DNA from: Jeotgalicoccus marinus DSM 19772
GTDB taxonomy: Bacteria > Bacillota > Bacilli > Staphylococcales > Salinicoccaceae
NCBI RefSeq assembly: GCF_000425825.1
Contig: NZ_AUEE01000006.1
Location: 104,100 to 168,099 of the forward strand
Reading direction: 5' to 3'
DNA: 64,000 bases
Shown: positions 1 to 9,403 of the stretch, in pieces
How positions within the stretch are numbered: the stretch's first letter is position 1
Layout of the letters: the number at the start of each line of letters is the position of its first letter
Program-made: the position numbers and the translations under genes
The notes under the pieces: model-generated
Told to the model about the DNA's origin: nothing
Database searches by the model: none
Seen by the model: only the letters and a program-made list of their open reading frames with translations

Positions 1-117
1 TGAAAGTTCACCGGTCGATTTATTGACTGCGAGTAAACGAGAATGTGTACGCTCTTTTAAAGGTGTCTGCGCAATTAAATTTTCAGGTAAGTCGAAATCA
101 AATTCGTCTAACTTCAT
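1..117 (-). CDS. queA: QueA, S-adenosylmethionine:tRNA ribosyltransferase-isomerase (N-terminal fragment)
   Basis: Only the first 39 codons are inside the window; the gene continues leftwards beyond base 1. The protein opens [20 protein letters not shown], the characteristic QueA start in which the DFDLPE and IAQTP segments are conserved. QueA transfers the ribosyl part of SAM to 7-aminomethyl-7-deazaguanine in tRNA to make epoxyqueuosine. The start is preceded by a GGAGG-like site and lies 20 bases after the ruvB stop, in the widespread ruvA-ruvB-queA order, so it is probably co-transcribed with the Holliday junction genes. Confidence 0.93.
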   Translation of the reverse strand, partial: MKLDEFDFDLPENLIAQTPLKERTHSRLLAVNKSTGELS

Positions 118-136
118 GTGTATCCTCCACTTTAAC

Positions 137-1135
137 TTAGTTCGTTTTGTTGTCTTTAAAATATTCGAAGGATTTAGCAGTCGCTTTACGTCCTCTCGGT
201 GTACGTTCTAAAAATCCGCGTTGAATTAAATAAGGCTCGTACACATCATTTAATGTTACAACTTCCTCACCAATCGAGACTGCAACTGTTTCTAGTCCAA
301 CTGGACCGCCACCGTATGTGTCAATAATCGTCCGCATTATTTTGTGATCCACAGGTTCTAAGCCTTCTGGATCAACTTCTAAGACTTTTAAAGCATGGTT
401 CGTAGTCTCTAAAGTAATTTCATCCTCTTCTTTTACCATAGAAAAATCCCTCACACGTCTGAGTAGACGGTTGGCAATTCTAGGCGTACCACGAGAGCGT
501 CTCGCAAGTTCATTCATACTATCTGTCGGCAATGTGACTTCAAATATATCTGCAGTACGTTCGATGATATGTTTAAGACTTTCAAGATCGTAATATTCTA
601 ACCTAAGTTGCACTCCAAAGCGGTCTCTTAGCGGTGCAGATAAAGAACCGAAGCGCGTTGTGGCACCAACAAGCGTAAAGGGTGGCAAGTCAATTCTTAT
701 ACTTCTCACTTCATCACCACTACCGATGACGATATCGATGAAAAAGTCTTCCATAGCTGAATATAAGACCTCTTCAACGACTCTCGGAATTCTATGAATC
801 TCATCTATAAAGAGCACATCGCCAGGTTCTAGACTAGATAAGATCGCAGCAAGATCGCCTGCCCGTTCAATTGCTGGTCCTGAGGTGGTCTTGATGTTTA
901 CATCCATCTCAGCAGCAATGATGTTTGCCAATGTCGTTTTACCTAAACCTGGTGGGCCATGTAAGATAACGTGGTCAAGTGCTTCTTCACGCATCTTTGC
1001 TGCTTTTATGAAGACATTTAAATTTTCTTTAATGGCATGCTGTCCGATATATTGTGATAATTTAACCGGCCGTAGCGAGAGTTCTAAGGACGCTTCATCA
1101 CCGTGTTCATGTTCATCGAGAATACGTTCATCCAT
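137..1135 (-). CDS. ruvB: RuvB, Holliday junction branch-migration ATPase
   Basis: RuvB is the hexameric AAA+ motor that drives branch migration of Holliday junctions held by RuvA. The 332 residues show the Walker A motif GPPGLGKTT near residues 60-68, a Walker B segment LFIDEIHR near 108-115, the sensor/arginine region GATTRFG followed by PLRDRFG, and a C-terminal winged-helix part containing [11 protein letters not shown]. Length is typical of the family. It lies 16 bases downstream of ruvA and directly before queA on the same strand, forming one operon. Confidence 0.98.
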   Translation of the reverse strand: MDERILDEHEHGDEASLELSLRPVKLSQYIGQHAIKENLNVFIKAAKMREEALDHVILHGPPGLGKTTLANIIAAEMDVNIKTTSGPAIERAGDLAAILSSLEPGDVLFIDEIHRIPRVVEEVLYSAMEDFFIDIVIGSGDEVRSIRIDLPPFTLVGATTRFGSLSAPLRDRFGVQLRLEYYDLESLKHIIERTADIFEVTLPTDSMNELARRSRGTPRIANRLLRRVRDFSMVKEEDEITLETTNHALKVLEVDPEGLEPVDHKIMRTIIDTYGGGPVGLETVAVSIGEEVVTLNDVYEPYLIQRGFLERTPRGRKATAKSFEYFKDNKTN

Positions 1136-1151
1136 AATGTCACTCCTACCA

Positions 1152-1739
1152 TTAGTTTAATAATAAGTTTAAGCCTCGTTTTACGTTAGCATCAACTGAT
1201 TCCAATGTTTCATCAGCAAGTTTCTTTTCAACTTTTGTAAGTTCTCTCTTTGAGTACCCTAAAGCCTCTAGTGCTAAGAGTGCTTCACTTAGATAATCAT
1301 TCGTAGTCACAGACTTATTAGTCTCTTCAACATTGTCAGTAATTTGCAGTTTGCCTTTTAAGTCTAAGATAATTTGACTCGCAGTCTTTTTACCGATACC
1401 AGGAAACTTCTGCATAAAGGCACTATCTTCGTTCTCTATGGCACGAATGATATCACTCGGCGAAGCCGAAGCAAGTATTGCAAGGGCACTCTTTGGCCCA
1501 ATTCCAGTTACCTTCAAGAGTGAATTAAACAAGTCCTTTTCATCCTCAGCCATAAAACCGTATAGTAGCTGTGCATCCTCACGCACTATAAACTCAGTGT
1601 AAATTTTAACTTCCGTATTAATATACTGCTCTAAACGAAATGGATTCGCGACTAATAAATGATAGCCAATACCACTGTTTTCGACAGTGACACCTGTCGG
1701 TTTTACTTCTGTGAGTTGTCCTTTTATATATTGGTACAT
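1152..1739 (-). CDS. ruvA: RuvA, Holliday junction-binding protein
   Basis: RuvA is the tetrameric protein that holds four-way junctions and loads RuvB. The 195-residue protein starts [12 protein letters not shown], has an OB-fold region (about 1-63), a helix-hairpin-helix region with TGIGPKSA and FPGIGKKTA, and a small C-terminal three-helix domain separated by a flexible linker. I chose the ATG at 1739 because AGGTG lies eight bases upstream and family members begin MYxYxxG; a GTG nine bases earlier also keeps the frame but directly abuts the obgE stop. The operon order obgE-ruvA-ruvB is seen. Confidence 0.97.
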   Translation of the reverse strand: MYQYIKGQLTEVKPTGVTVENSGIGYHLLVANPFRLEQYINTEVKIYTEFIVREDAQLLYGFMAEDEKDLFNSLLKVTGIGPKSALAILASASPSDIIRAIENEDSAFMQKFPGIGKKTASQIILDLKGKLQITDNVEETNKSVTTNDYLSEALLALEALGYSKRELTKVEKKLADETLESVDANVKRGLNLLLN

Positions 1740-1748
1740 TATATTCAC

Positions 1749-3029
1749 CTATTCTACAAATTCAAACTCTCCGCCTAATATACGAACGATATCTCCTGCT
1801 TTAATGCCACGTTCACGAAGGGCATCATCAATTCCCATTGTACGCATCTGTCTTGCAAAACGACGTACCGCTGCTTCTCGGTTAAAGTCAGTCATCATGA
1901 AGAGACGTTCAATCGAGTGTCCAGATACGACATAAGCACCGTCGTCATCTCTAGTAATTTCAAAGCGATCAGGATCTTTTTCGTGTCGGTAAATTACACG
2001 GCTTTCCGTTTCGATTTCTTCTTTCACTACAGGTTGACTCTCAAGTAAGCCTGCAACTTTATAAAGTAATTCATCTAGGTTTTCACCTGTTGCTGCTGAT
2101 ATTTCCACAATATCACTATCTGAGTCAATGCCAGCCTTAAAATGATTGATAATTTCATTATCGTGATCGATTAATTCAACTTTATTTAATGCAATAACTT
2201 CAGGAAGATTTAGAAGTTCTGCATTAAACAGTTCCATCTCTTGGCGAATCGTCTTATAGTCACTAATCGCATCCCGACCATCTACCTCAGCAATATCAAT
2301 AACATGAACAAGCACTTTTGTACGCTCAATGTGTCTCAGGAACTGATGACCAAGACCAGTACCATCTGATGCACCCTCAATTAATCCCGGCATATCTGCC
2401 ATGACAAATGTACGTCCATCCTGTGTAGACACTACACCTAAGTTGGGTTGTAAGGTTGTGAAATGATAGTCGCCTGTTTTGGGTTTAGCTTGTGATACAG
2501 TTCCAAGCAATGTTGATTTACCTACACTTGGAAAACCGACTATACCCACATCTGCCATCATTTTAAGTTCCATAGTAACTTCTAATTCTTCTCCTGGTTC
2601 ACCGTTCTCGGCAAAATCAGGTGCTGGATTACGACTGGTCGCAAATCTTGAATTTCCACGGCCGCCGCGTCCACCTTTAGCGATGACTGCTTGTTGACCA
2701 TGTTCAACTAAGTCAGCAAGTGTCTCACCAGTTTCTTTATTTTTAATAATTGTACCTGGTGGTACTTTTAATACTAACGGCGCACTATTTTTTCCATGCA
2801 TATTAGAATTCATACCATTTTCACCGTGAGTTGCTTTAAAATGACGCTGGAATCTAAAGTCCATCAAAGTTCTAAGACCTTCGTCAACTTCCATGATAAT
2901 GTCAGCACCATTACCACCATCGCCACCTGCTGGTCCACCCAGCGGTATATACTTTTCTCGGCGGTAAGCAACTAAGCCATTACCACCATTACCAGCCTTT
3001 AAAAAGACGGATACGTAATCTATAAACAT
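1749..3029 (-). CDS. obg: ObgE/CgtA, ribosome-associated GTPase
   Basis: Essential GTPase linked to 50S assembly and stress control. The 426 residues show the glycine-rich Obg fold (about 1-158, with [15 protein letters not shown] and GGDGGNGAD), then a G domain with G1 GFPSVGKS, the switch region [10 protein letters not shown]4 ALNKVEL and G5 [11 protein letters not shown], and a C-terminal OCT domain. The start has a good GGAGGTG site just upstream. It is preceded by its own extended -10 promoter and by the rpmA terminator, so it probably heads an obg-ruvA-ruvB transcript while also receiving read-through. Confidence 0.98.
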   Translation of the reverse strand: MFIDYVSVFLKAGNGGNGLVAYRREKYIPLGGPAGGDGGNGADIIMEVDEGLRTLMDFRFQRHFKATHGENGMNSNMHGKNSAPLVLKVPPGTIIKNKETGETLADLVEHGQQAVIAKGGRGGRGNSRFATSRNPAPDFAENGEPGEELEVTMELKMMADVGIVGFPSVGKSTLLGTVSQAKPKTGDYHFTTLQPNLGVVSTQDGRTFVMADMPGLIEGASDGTGLGHQFLRHIERTKVLVHVIDIAEVDGRDAISDYKTIRQEMELFNAELLNLPEVIALNKVELIDHDNEIINHFKAGIDSDSDIVEISAATGENLDELLYKVAGLLESQPVVKEEIETESRVIYRHEKDPDRFEITRDDDGAYVVSGHSIERLFMMTDFNREAAVRRFARQMRTMGIDDALRERGIKAGDIVRILGGEFEFVE

Positions 3030-3062
3030 AGATTCACCTCCATGTATTTTTCTCTAATTTAT

Positions 3063-3071
3063 ATTATAGCA
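3063..3071 (-). promoter_or_regulatory. Extended -10 promoter for obg-ruvAB
   Basis: On the minus strand TGC directly precedes TATAAT, the extended -10 arrangement, about 30 bases before the obg start and just after the rpmA terminator. No good -35 box is visible, which is normal for extended -10 promoters. Confidence 0.5.
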
Positions 3072-3076
3072 CTCAT

Positions 3077-3106
3077 AAAAAAAGGCATCAGCAGAAGCTG
3101 ATGCCA
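3077..3106 (-). terminator. Intrinsic terminator after rpmA
   Basis: A nine base-pair perfect stem, GGCATCAGC paired with GCTGATGCC around a four-base loop, is followed on the minus strand by seven T residues. It lies nine bases after the rpmA stop. Confidence 0.93.
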
Positions 3107-3114
3107 CAATAGTC

Positions 3115-3399
3115 TTATTTCGCCTCCTGGTATACAGAAACACGTTTTTTGTCGCGTCCAACACGTTCGAATTTAACAACACCATCGATTTTAGCGAATA
3201 GTGTGTCGTCTCCCCCGCGTCCTACGTTTTCACCTGGGTGAATTTTAGTTCCGCGTTGACGGAAGATAATAGATCCTCCAGTTACGAATTGACCGTCTTG
3301 TCTTTTGACACCAAGGCGTTTTGATTCTGAGTCACGACCGTTTCTAGTCGAACCTACACCTTTTTTCGATGCGAAGAACTGTAAGTCTAATTTTAGCAT
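3115..3399 (-). CDS. rpmA: Ribosomal protein bL27 with cleavable N-terminal extension
   Basis: Large-subunit protein whose N terminus reaches the peptidyl transferase centre. The protein starts [20 protein letters not shown]; the first nine residues ending in FF are the Firmicutes extension removed by the protease Prp before ASKKG becomes the mature N terminus. I chose the ATG at 3399 because GAGGTG lies seven bases upstream; an in-frame earlier start is not needed. The gene encoding Prp lies immediately upstream, and rplU before that, the conserved rplU-prp-rpmA order. Confidence 0.97.
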   Translation of the reverse strand: MLKLDLQFFASKKGVGSTRNGRDSESKRLGVKRQDGQFVTGGSIIFRQRGTKIHPGENVGRGGDDTLFAKIDGVVKFERVGRDKKRVSVYQEAK

Positions 3400-3410
3400 G
3401 TAAATACACC

Positions 3411-3731
3411 TCACTTGTATTCAAGTTTTATAAATTCCGTATATTCTGATTCAATAGTCTTCAATGAAACAATCATAGTTTCCAAAATCAATTGAACTTT
3501 GTCGTCATCCGGATTTTCAAGTTTCATACTTAAGTATCCGCCATCATCCGCCATGTCGACGTCAGGTTCACTTGCAGTGAGTGCAAATAGTGCATTGACA
3601 CAACCGAAAACAACTGCCGAAGCACCTGCACAAACTAGATCCTTACCGTGGACATCATAGTCCGCGTGACCTGTCATAGTAAATTCGGTAATTTGTGACT
3701 CACTGTTACGTGCGATGATTACTTTAATCAT
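3411..3731 (-). CDS. prp: Prp, ribosomal-processing cysteine protease
   Basis: Prp (YsxB family) cuts the N-terminal extension off ribosomal protein L27. The 106 residues carry the catalytic pair His22 (in MTGHADYD) and Cys34 (in [10 protein letters not shown]), matching the family. The start codon overlaps the rplU stop by one base and the stop precedes the rpmA start by about a dozen bases, so all three are translated from one message. Confidence 0.95.
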   Translation of the reverse strand: MIKVIIARNSESQITEFTMTGHADYDVHGKDLVCAGASAVVFGCVNALFALTASEPDVDMADDGGYLSMKLENPDDDKVQLILETMIVSLKTIESEYTEFIKLEYK

Positions 3732-4039
3732 TATGCGTTGATTTTGCCGATTGTTAATTTCGTGTACGGCTGACGGTGACCTTGCTTACGGCTATAGTTC
3801 TTTCTACGTTTGAACTTGATAATGTTGATTTTCTTGCCGCGACCGTGTTTTTCAACCGTTGCTTCAACAGTAGCACCTTCAACTGTTGGGGCACCAACTT
3901 TAACACTGTCTCCACCAACAAAAAGTACTTTGTCAAATGTGAATGAAGCACCTTCTTCAGCGTTGATTTTTTCAACGAAGATTGATTGTCCTTCTTCAAC
4001 TTTTACTTGTTTTCCACCTGTTTCGATGATTGCAAACAT
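3731..4039 (-). CDS. rplU: Ribosomal protein bL21
   Basis: Binds 23S rRNA in the large subunit. The 102 residues start [14 protein letters not shown] and end with the [18 protein letters not shown] segment typical of bL21. GGAGGTG lies eight bases before the ATG. It is the first gene of the rplU-prp-rpmA operon, which has its own promoter and a structured leader. Confidence 0.98.
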   Translation of the reverse strand: MFAIIETGGKQVKVEEGQSIFVEKINAEEGASFTFDKVLFVGGDSVKVGAPTVEGATVEATVEKHGRGKKINIIKFKRRKNYSRKQGHRQPYTKLTIGKINA

Positions 4040-4051
4040 ACTTACACCTCC

Positions 4052-4134
4052 TATTTTTTAAGACACGCCATTATAGGTGGGTTTCCCGCTTAGACCTATA
4101 TATGAGCGGTTGATGTTCACTTTTCATCAACTAC
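4052..4134 (-). promoter_or_regulatory. L21 leader RNA
   Basis: The region between promoter and rplU can form a hairpin from GTTGATG (4125-4131) and CATCAAC (4109-4115), a second from CCGCT and AGCGG, and a competing pairing of TATAGGT with ACCTATA. The position and helix pattern agree with the known Firmicutes L21 leader, thought to allow autogenous control by the ribosomal protein. Identification is from context and helices, not from a covariance search. Confidence 0.7.
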
Positions 4135-4137
4135 TGT

Positions 4138-4166
4138 ATTATACAAATTTTGTACCACCATGTCAA
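4138..4166 (-). promoter_or_regulatory. SigA promoter of the rplU-prp-rpmA operon
   Basis: Perfect consensus on the minus strand: TTGACA (4161-4166), a 17-base spacer, TATAAT (4138-4143). The -35 box overlaps the last codons of mreD, so the ribosomal operon starts inside the preceding gene. Confidence 0.9.
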
Positions 4167-4681
4167 TTGTTACTACGTAATTCTTTTCTCACTTTTGCTG
4201 TTTGTATGGCTAAGACATATATAATTGTAAACATAATCGCATTAACCAATACACTCGGTATTGCTCTTAAGGCAATATAATCAAAGAATGGCATAGAAAT
4301 AAATTCTAAAATACGATAGATAAGATACTGATATAAATCAAAGAAAAACGAATTCAGCAATACAACAAAAGCCATAGCTACAAAGTCACGGTAAAATACG
4401 CGAAATGCTGTTTGCATGAATATAACAAAAGCAATAAACCCAAAACTATAGATCCCATAAATCGAACCGATATAGACATCGAGCATGACGCCGAACAGTA
4501 GCGCGAAAAACATGCTTACTTTTGGTCCCGCATAAATAGTGAGAAGTAAAATATACATAAATAAGAACTTAGGTACAAAGTATACCTCAACACCAAACAA
4601 CATCATGGGACTAAAAGCTGTAAATGTCATATCGATGTACATGAGTATAATTCCCAAGATGAAGATGACAATCATCTGCAT
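4163..4681 (-). CDS. mreD: MreD, rod-shape determining membrane protein
   Basis: MreD is the small integral membrane partner of MreC in the elongation machinery. The 172 residues are almost entirely hydrophobic, with about five membrane segments and family-typical stretches such as KFLFMYILLLTIYAGPK and LLFGVMLDVYIGSIYGIYSF. It starts four bases after the mreC stop and ends inside the rplU promoter. mreB is not in the window. Confidence 0.92.
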   Translation of the reverse strand: MQMIVIFILGIILMYIDMTFTAFSPMMLFGVEVYFVPKFLFMYILLLTIYAGPKVSMFFALLFGVMLDVYIGSIYGIYSFGFIAFVIFMQTAFRVFYRDFVAMAFVVLLNSFFFDLYQYLIYRILEFISMPFFDYIALRAIPSVLVNAIMFTIIYVLAIQTAKVRKELRSNN

Positions 4682-4684
4682 GAT

Positions 4685-5533
4685 TTAGTCCTCCAATGAT
4701 TCAGGATCTCGTTTTAAAACAAACACCGTATCCACGTCATTTAAGTCGCTGTTCATTTGGACATAAGCATTTTGACTCAGACCATACTCATCATTTTCTA
4801 CTTCTACTACCTTACCGATCACAATCCCTTCAGGTAAAGAACCTGTTAATCCAGAAGTATAGACCTCATCACCTTGTTCTATCGTTACCTGATTTTTAAT
4901 GTTTTCGATAACTAAAACATTTTTGTCTGTATTAAAATTTCTAATGTTACCATAAACTGTCTCGTCACCATGTTTGACCTCTACAGATAGGTTATTTTGA
5001 GACGCATTGGATGAAATAATCTCTACAAAGGCTGAACCACCGTTCACCCTATTAACAATACCAATCAATCCCTTAGAAGTTGATACAGCCATACCTTCTT
5101 TTAGACCATCCTTCTCACCCTTATCGATAGTAAAAGAGTTTAACCACTGGTCAGGAGATCTTGAAATGACATTTGCATTAATTGTTTCATAATCCATATT
5201 AGAACTAACGTCTAGGGCTTCTTGAAGCTTTTGGTTCTCTTCAGTTAACCGCTCATTATCCGCCTGTAGTTGCGGTAACATATCTAGTTGTTTTTTTAAT
5301 TCTTCATTCTCTTCAACTGCACCAAACATATTAAAAAAATTTGAAAATATATTGCCGATAAAACCAAATGGTGCATTAACGGTTTCTTGTGTAGTTGCGA
5401 CCGCATCGCCAGTAAATTGTTCAGCTTTTGTCGTCGTACTACGGTCTGTTAATGAAAACCCTATTAAGGCAATCAAAACAATGATCCCAAATAGTACGAT
5501 GAGCAAGCGGTTTCTATTAAAAAACTTAGTCAC
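4685..5533 (-). CDS. mreC: MreC, cell-shape determining protein
   Basis: MreC is a bitopic protein that organises peptidoglycan synthesis outside the membrane. It has one membrane segment near the N terminus (RLLIVLFGIIVLIALIGF), a coiled coil (about residues 60-110, rich in E, L, Q) and the two-barrel extracellular domain with GEKDGLKEGMAVS and SGLTGSLPEGIVIG. I place the start at the GTG of VTKFFNRN (5533), where homologues begin and a GGCGGACGGAG tract precedes; an upstream ATG at 5581 would add an unlikely CYYLFQIYF tail. Confidence 0.92.
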   Translation of the reverse strand: MTKFFNRNRLLIVLFGIIVLIALIGFSLTDRSTTTKAEQFTGDAVATTQETVNAPFGFIGNIFSNFFNMFGAVEENEELKKQLDMLPQLQADNERLTEENQKLQEALDVSSNMDYETINANVISRSPDQWLNSFTIDKGEKDGLKEGMAVSTSKGLIGIVNRVNGGSAFVEIISSNASQNNLSVEVKHGDETVYGNIRNFNTDKNVLVIENIKNQVTIEQGDEVYTSGLTGSLPEGIVIGKVVEVENDEYGLSQNAYVQMNSDLNDVDTVFVLKRDPESLED

Positions 5534-5604
5534 TCTCCGTCCGCCCCCAATAAAATATATCTGAAATAAATAATAACACATTTAATAAGGGACTAGCACT
5601 AAAC

Positions 5605-6753
5605 TTACCAGAGATTTTTAATCTCTTTTAGCCTGTCGACAAAAGTTTGTAATATCGAATTCTCTACGGCTAAAGATATTCTAATATAATTCGTCCCTCG
5701 GCTACCGAATGGAATACCCGGCGTAGTCAAAATCGACTGTTCCTTTAATAAATACTCAACGAATGTTTCACCTGTAAATCCGTCCGGTACTTTAATCCAA
5801 CCAAAGATACCCCCGTCGATATGTTGAATTGGAATATTTAATGACCTTAAAGCTTCATTAATATATGTCTTTCTCTTGTTAAAGATTTCATTTTGTTTTG
5901 GTATCAGTTCATCTGCATGATCTAAGGCTGCCACTGCTGCATCCTGAGTGACACCAAAGACACCAGCATTTGTATGATCTTGGAATCTATTAATGCTTTC
6001 AATCATGTCCTTATTGCCGACAGCAAATCCTATACGATAACCTGACATATTAAATCCTTTTGACAGTGAGTAGACTTCAATGGATTGTTCAAGATTTTTA
6101 TCACTCGTTAATATGCTCGGATGTTGTTCGTTAAAACCAAATGCTGCATAGGCGAAATCATGAAGGATTTGTGTATTCGTACCTTTAAAGCGTTCAATTG
6201 TTTCGTCGAAAAATTCTTTTGTTGCAACTGCACCGACTGGATTAGAAGGATAGTTTAAATAAATTAAATCCGTCTCTTTAAGTTCTCTTTCAAGGGCATC
6301 GAAATCTGGTAAATAATTATTTTCTTCAAGTAAAGGCATATCGATGGCCTTTGCCCCCGCTAATTCAACAGCTGTAATGTAATCGGCATATCCTGGGTTT
6401 GGCAACATAATTCCAGAGCCAGGATTTAAATGTGCAAGTGGGAAATTAACCAAGCCGTTTTTTGTACCAAATAAAATTGCGATATTCTCATCATTTAAAT
6501 CGACATCATAAGTTCTCTTGTAAAAGTTTTTAATACTGGTTTTCAATTCTTCTTTACCACGAAAAGCACCATATTTTTGGTTTTCTTCCTTATCAATCGC
6601 AACCTTAACAGCATCAGTAATAACTTTTGGTGTTAGACCATCAGGGATACCCACTGCTAGATTTAAGAGTGGTTTTTCCCCTGTTTCTAATTTTTTGTTC
6701 ATCATGCTAGAAAAGTAGCTCGGACTTAAACTATCCAATAAATCACTCGCCAT
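5605..6753 (-). CDS. PLP-dependent aminotransferase of the SAM-riboswitch operon
   Basis: A class I/II fold-type I aminotransferase of 382 residues. Lys232 in SLSKGFNMSGYRIGF is the expected Schiff-base lysine; NYPSNP (about 167-172) and the aspartate in ILHDFAYA (about 199) are the other cofactor contacts. The start codon overlaps the metQ stop by one base (TAATG), so it is translationally coupled to a methionine ABC transporter and lies under its SAM riboswitch. A role in methionine or 2-keto-4-methylthiobutyrate transamination is therefore likely by context, but the exact substrate cannot be read from sequence. No clear terminator separates it from mreC downstream. Confidence 0.85.
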   Translation of the reverse strand: MASDLLDSLSPSYFSSMMNKKLETGEKPLLNLAVGIPDGLTPKVITDAVKVAIDKEENQKYGAFRGKEELKTSIKNFYKRTYDVDLNDENIAILFGTKNGLVNFPLAHLNPGSGIMLPNPGYADYITAVELAGAKAIDMPLLEENNYLPDFDALERELKETDLIYLNYPSNPVGAVATKEFFDETIERFKGTNTQILHDFAYAAFGFNEQHPSILTSDKNLEQSIEVYSLSKGFNMSGYRIGFAVGNKDMIESINRFQDHTNAGVFGVTQDAAVAALDHADELIPKQNEIFNKRKTYINEALRSLNIPIQHIDGGIFGWIKVPDGFTGETFVEYLLKEQSILTTPGIPFGSRGTNYIRISLAVENSILQTFVDRLKEIKNLW

Positions 6754-7559
6754 TATTCATCCTCCTTTGGTTTATCGAAACCTTGGAAATCCGCATCAAT
6801 GACTTCATTAAATTCGTCTGATTCTACAGCATTGATAAGGTCTTCCTCCATTTTGCTACCAGCGTCTTCACCATTAATCACTATTTGATTTCTAAAATAT
6901 TCGTTCATATTCTCTAATGACAAAGCATCTTCTAGCTTCATATCACTCGCAAGTGCAAAGTTCCCAGGCACTAGAGACAGACCAATCTGATCGACACTTC
7001 TAGGAAGTTGACCAGCATCTTGGAAGATAAATTCTAAGTTTTTCTTGTTATCAATAATGTCTGCTTCTTCAATGGCAAACATATCAGCATCTTCACTAAT
7101 AGTTATGAGGCCAGCATCTTGTAAAGTTAAGAAACCTCGTGAAGCATTAACAGGGTCTAAAGGCAGAGCCACTTCACTTCCCGAAGTAATACTTTCTATA
7201 CTGTCGAATGTTCCACTGTATAGCCCCATGGGCGCCGTTGGTACTTGAATGATATTCTTTAATTCAGTATTATTTTCTTCATTATAACTATCCATAAAGA
7301 GAACATTTTGGAAGAGGTTCGCGTCAATATCACCATTGGCTAGAGCATTATTGGGTTGAATATAGTCACTGTACTCAATGACTTCAACTGAATAACCTGA
7401 ATCTTCCAGTACTGGTTTTAAAGCATAGGTTGCCATATCTGCAAATGGTCCGCTAGATGCACCAATAGTTATTACTTCACCTTCATCTTCATGGAGTAAA
7501 ACTGTTGTTAGAACGATGACTAAAAGTGTACCAAGTAAAAATGTTATAATACCTCTCAT
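6753..7559 (-). CDS. metQ: MetQ-like methionine-binding protein without lipobox
   Basis: Member of the NlpA/MetQ solute-binding family: the core VITIGASSGPFADM, FQNVLFMDSYN, ALPLDPVNASRGF and GNFALAS segments match. The 268 residues open with a hydrophobic segment (about 5-22, ITFLLGTLLVIVLTTVLL) but no cysteine follows it, so the usual lipid anchor is absent and it probably stays as an uncleaved membrane-anchored protein. GGAGGATAA before the ATG fixes the start. It overlaps metI upstream by one base and the aminotransferase downstream by one base. Confidence 0.88.
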   Translation of the reverse strand: MRGIITFLLGTLLVIVLTTVLLHEDEGEVITIGASSGPFADMATYALKPVLEDSGYSVEVIEYSDYIQPNNALANGDIDANLFQNVLFMDSYNEENNTELKNIIQVPTAPMGLYSGTFDSIESITSGSEVALPLDPVNASRGFLTLQDAGLITISEDADMFAIEEADIIDNKKNLEFIFQDAGQLPRSVDQIGLSLVPGNFALASDMKLEDALSLENMNEYFRNQIVINGEDAGSKMEEDLINAVESDEFNEVIDADFQGFDKPKEDE

Positions 7560-8218
7560 TACTTATCCTCCGCTCTGTTTGCGAGTCGGTCGCCGACCCA
7601 CTGAACAATTTGTACGATAATGATTAAGACAACCACTGTCACAATCATCGTTAAGGTGTCATAACGGTAATAACCATAGCGTATGGCTAGGTCACCAACA
7701 CCACCACCACCGACAACGCCTGCAGTCGCTGAGAAAGCAATAATTGAAATAATTGTTAGCGTAATCGCTTGGGTAATACTCTTTTTCGCTTCTGGTAACA
7801 AAACATCCGTAACGATTAAGAAAATTGAAGCGCCACCAGCAATACACGCTTCAATCACTCCGTCCTTAACACCGTTGAAACTAGATTCAACGAGTCGGGC
7901 AAATAGTGGTACTGCAGCTATTGATAAGGCCACACTTGCAAATACTGGCCCATGTGAATCATTGACTAACCAAGTTGCAAAAGGCATTATCGCAACGATT
8001 AAGATAATGAAAGGGAATGACCGTATAATATTCATCACCCATCCAAGAACACTGTTTAAAGATTTAATTCTAAAAAGGAGTGGATGCTGTGTAATATATA
8101 AAAGGATACCAAGTGGTAAGCCTAATAACACTGCAAAAAATATTGAAATAGAAACCATTTGTACGGTCTCAAGTAATGCTTTATATAAAATTGGCCATAA
8201 CTGACTGAAACTATCCAA
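7559..8218 (-). CDS. metI: MetI, methionine ABC transporter permease
   Basis: Permease of the MetNIQ importer: 219 residues with about five membrane segments and the cytoplasmic EAA-type coupling loop (IEACIAGGASIFLIVTDVLLPEA). AGVVGGGGVGDLA and YYRYDTLTM near the C terminus are typical of MetI. It overlaps the end of metN by eight bases. Confidence 0.95.
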   Translation of the reverse strand: MDSFSQLWPILYKALLETVQMVSISIFFAVLLGLPLGILLYITQHPLLFRIKSLNSVLGWVMNIIRSFPFIILIVAIMPFATWLVNDSHGPVFASVALSIAAVPLFARLVESSFNGVKDGVIEACIAGGASIFLIVTDVLLPEAKKSITQAITLTIISIIAFSATAGVVGGGGVGDLAIRYGYYRYDTLTMIVTVVVLIIIVQIVQWVGDRLANRAEDK

Positions 8219-9224
8219 TGTAACCCACCCTTTCTATGCCGTTCGTCTGGTCAATATGACTTTTCAGTCTATTAATTTCTTCTTCTTTACCAGTCACTTG
8301 GAACATTAAAAAACCAAGTGGTTGATCCTTAATGTATTCAATACGTCCATTTAAGATGCTTATGTTTAAATCAAAATTACGGTAGAGTTTGTTGAGATAA
8401 TTTTCCTCTGCATTTTCACTGAGAAACTGTATTGTAATCACTTGATTCTCACGCGTTGCCTTAAACTGATTAGGGACTTCAAAATTATAAATTTCTTGAA
8501 CAAAGTCTTTAGTAATTTCATGCTTAGGATGACTAAAGACATCGTAAGTATGACCCATTTCTAAAATTTCGCCTTTAGACATTACACCGACCCGGTCTGC
8601 AATCTCTTTGATGACTTCCATTTCATGAGTAATAACGATAATCGTAATACCTAAATCCTTATTGATTCGATTCAATAATTTAAGAATACTCTTAGTCGTG
8701 TCTGGATCTAAGGCACTTGTTGCTTCATCACAAAGCAAAATGTCAGGATCATTTGCAAGTGCACGAGCAATACCGACTCTTTGCTTTTGCCCTCCACTTA
8801 AATTTGATGATTTAATTTCAGCCTTGTCTCCAAGACCAACCAGTTCCAATAGTTCTTTGATACGGGCTGTTCTGTTCTTTTTATCAAATTTTGAAGCTTT
8901 TAAGACAAACTCAATATTTTCATAAACGGTCTTAGATTCAATGAGGTTAAACTGCTGAAATATCATGCCAATTTTCTGTCGTTTCTGTCTGAGTTCATGC
9001 TTAGTGAGCTTTGTTAAATCTTCACCAGCAACTGTTACAGAACCCGTTGTTGGTTGTTCTAATAAGTTGATTAGTCTAACAAGAGTAGATTTACCTGCAC
9101 CTGAATATCCGATTAAACCAAAAATCTCACCTGATTTAATTTCTAATGATGTTTCTTTTAATGCTTCAACCTTACGACCTTTTAATTGATAGGTTTTTGA
9201 AACGCTCTCCAATTTTATGCTCAT
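8211..9224 (-). CDS. metN: MetN, methionine ABC transporter ATPase
   Basis: ATP-binding subunit with Walker A GYSGAGKS (about 39-46), signature LSGGQKQR, Walker B LLCDEATSALD, and the H-loop histidine in VITHEM. The C-terminal 75 residues form the regulatory NIL domain that senses internal methionine (GFLMFQVTGKEEEINRLKSHI). 337 residues is the usual length. First gene of the met operon, directly behind a SAM riboswitch. Confidence 0.96.
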   Translation of the reverse strand: MSIKLESVSKTYQLKGRKVEALKETSLEIKSGEIFGLIGYSGAGKSTLVRLINLLEQPTTGSVTVAGEDLTKLTKHELRQKRQKIGMIFQQFNLIESKTVYENIEFVLKASKFDKKNRTARIKELLELVGLGDKAEIKSSNLSGGQKQRVGIARALANDPDILLCDEATSALDPDTTKSILKLLNRINKDLGITIIVITHEMEVIKEIADRVGVMSKGEILEMGHTYDVFSHPKHEITKDFVQEIYNFEVPNQFKATRENQVITIQFLSENAEENYLNKLYRNFDLNISILNGRIEYIKDQPLGFLMFQVTGKEEEINRLKSHIDQTNGIERVGYIG

Positions 9225-9245
9225 GATCTACCTCCTCTTTAAAAT

Positions 9246-9280
9246 AAAAAAACCATTCATCATGTAGACAAATGGCGATG
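9246..9280 (-). terminator. Riboswitch expression-platform terminator of metN
   Basis: On the minus strand CCATT and AATGG form a short stem followed by seven T residues, between the SAM aptamer and the metN ribosome binding site. It is the off-state terminator expected for a SAM-I riboswitch. Confidence 0.75.
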
Positions 9281-9285
9281 TTTGA

Positions 9286-9382
9286 TTATCTTCCAAGCCG
9301 ATGCCTGCAGGATTTAGCACAGTACTTAAATAAGCCCGCTGCTGAGACTTCATAGGGCCCGACCCTCCATCTCTCTTGATAA
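9286..9382 (-). promoter_or_regulatory. SAM-I (S-box) riboswitch
   Basis: The minus-strand leader carries the S-box hallmarks: a closing helix TTATC (9378-9382) with GATAA (9286-9290), the conserved AAGAGAG then TGGAGGG just inside, GGGCCC and GATGAA-like internal elements, and the GCATCGGCTTGGAAGATAA-type 3' side. It is followed by a terminator and then metN. SAM binding should shut off metNIQ and the aminotransferase when SAM is plentiful. Confidence 0.92.
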
Positions 9383-9403
9383 TTTCATATTCAATTTAGA
9401 GTA

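Noticed and set aside
7683..8204. 173-codon plus-strand frame
   Set aside because: Antisense to metI, low-complexity composition, and no ribosome site.
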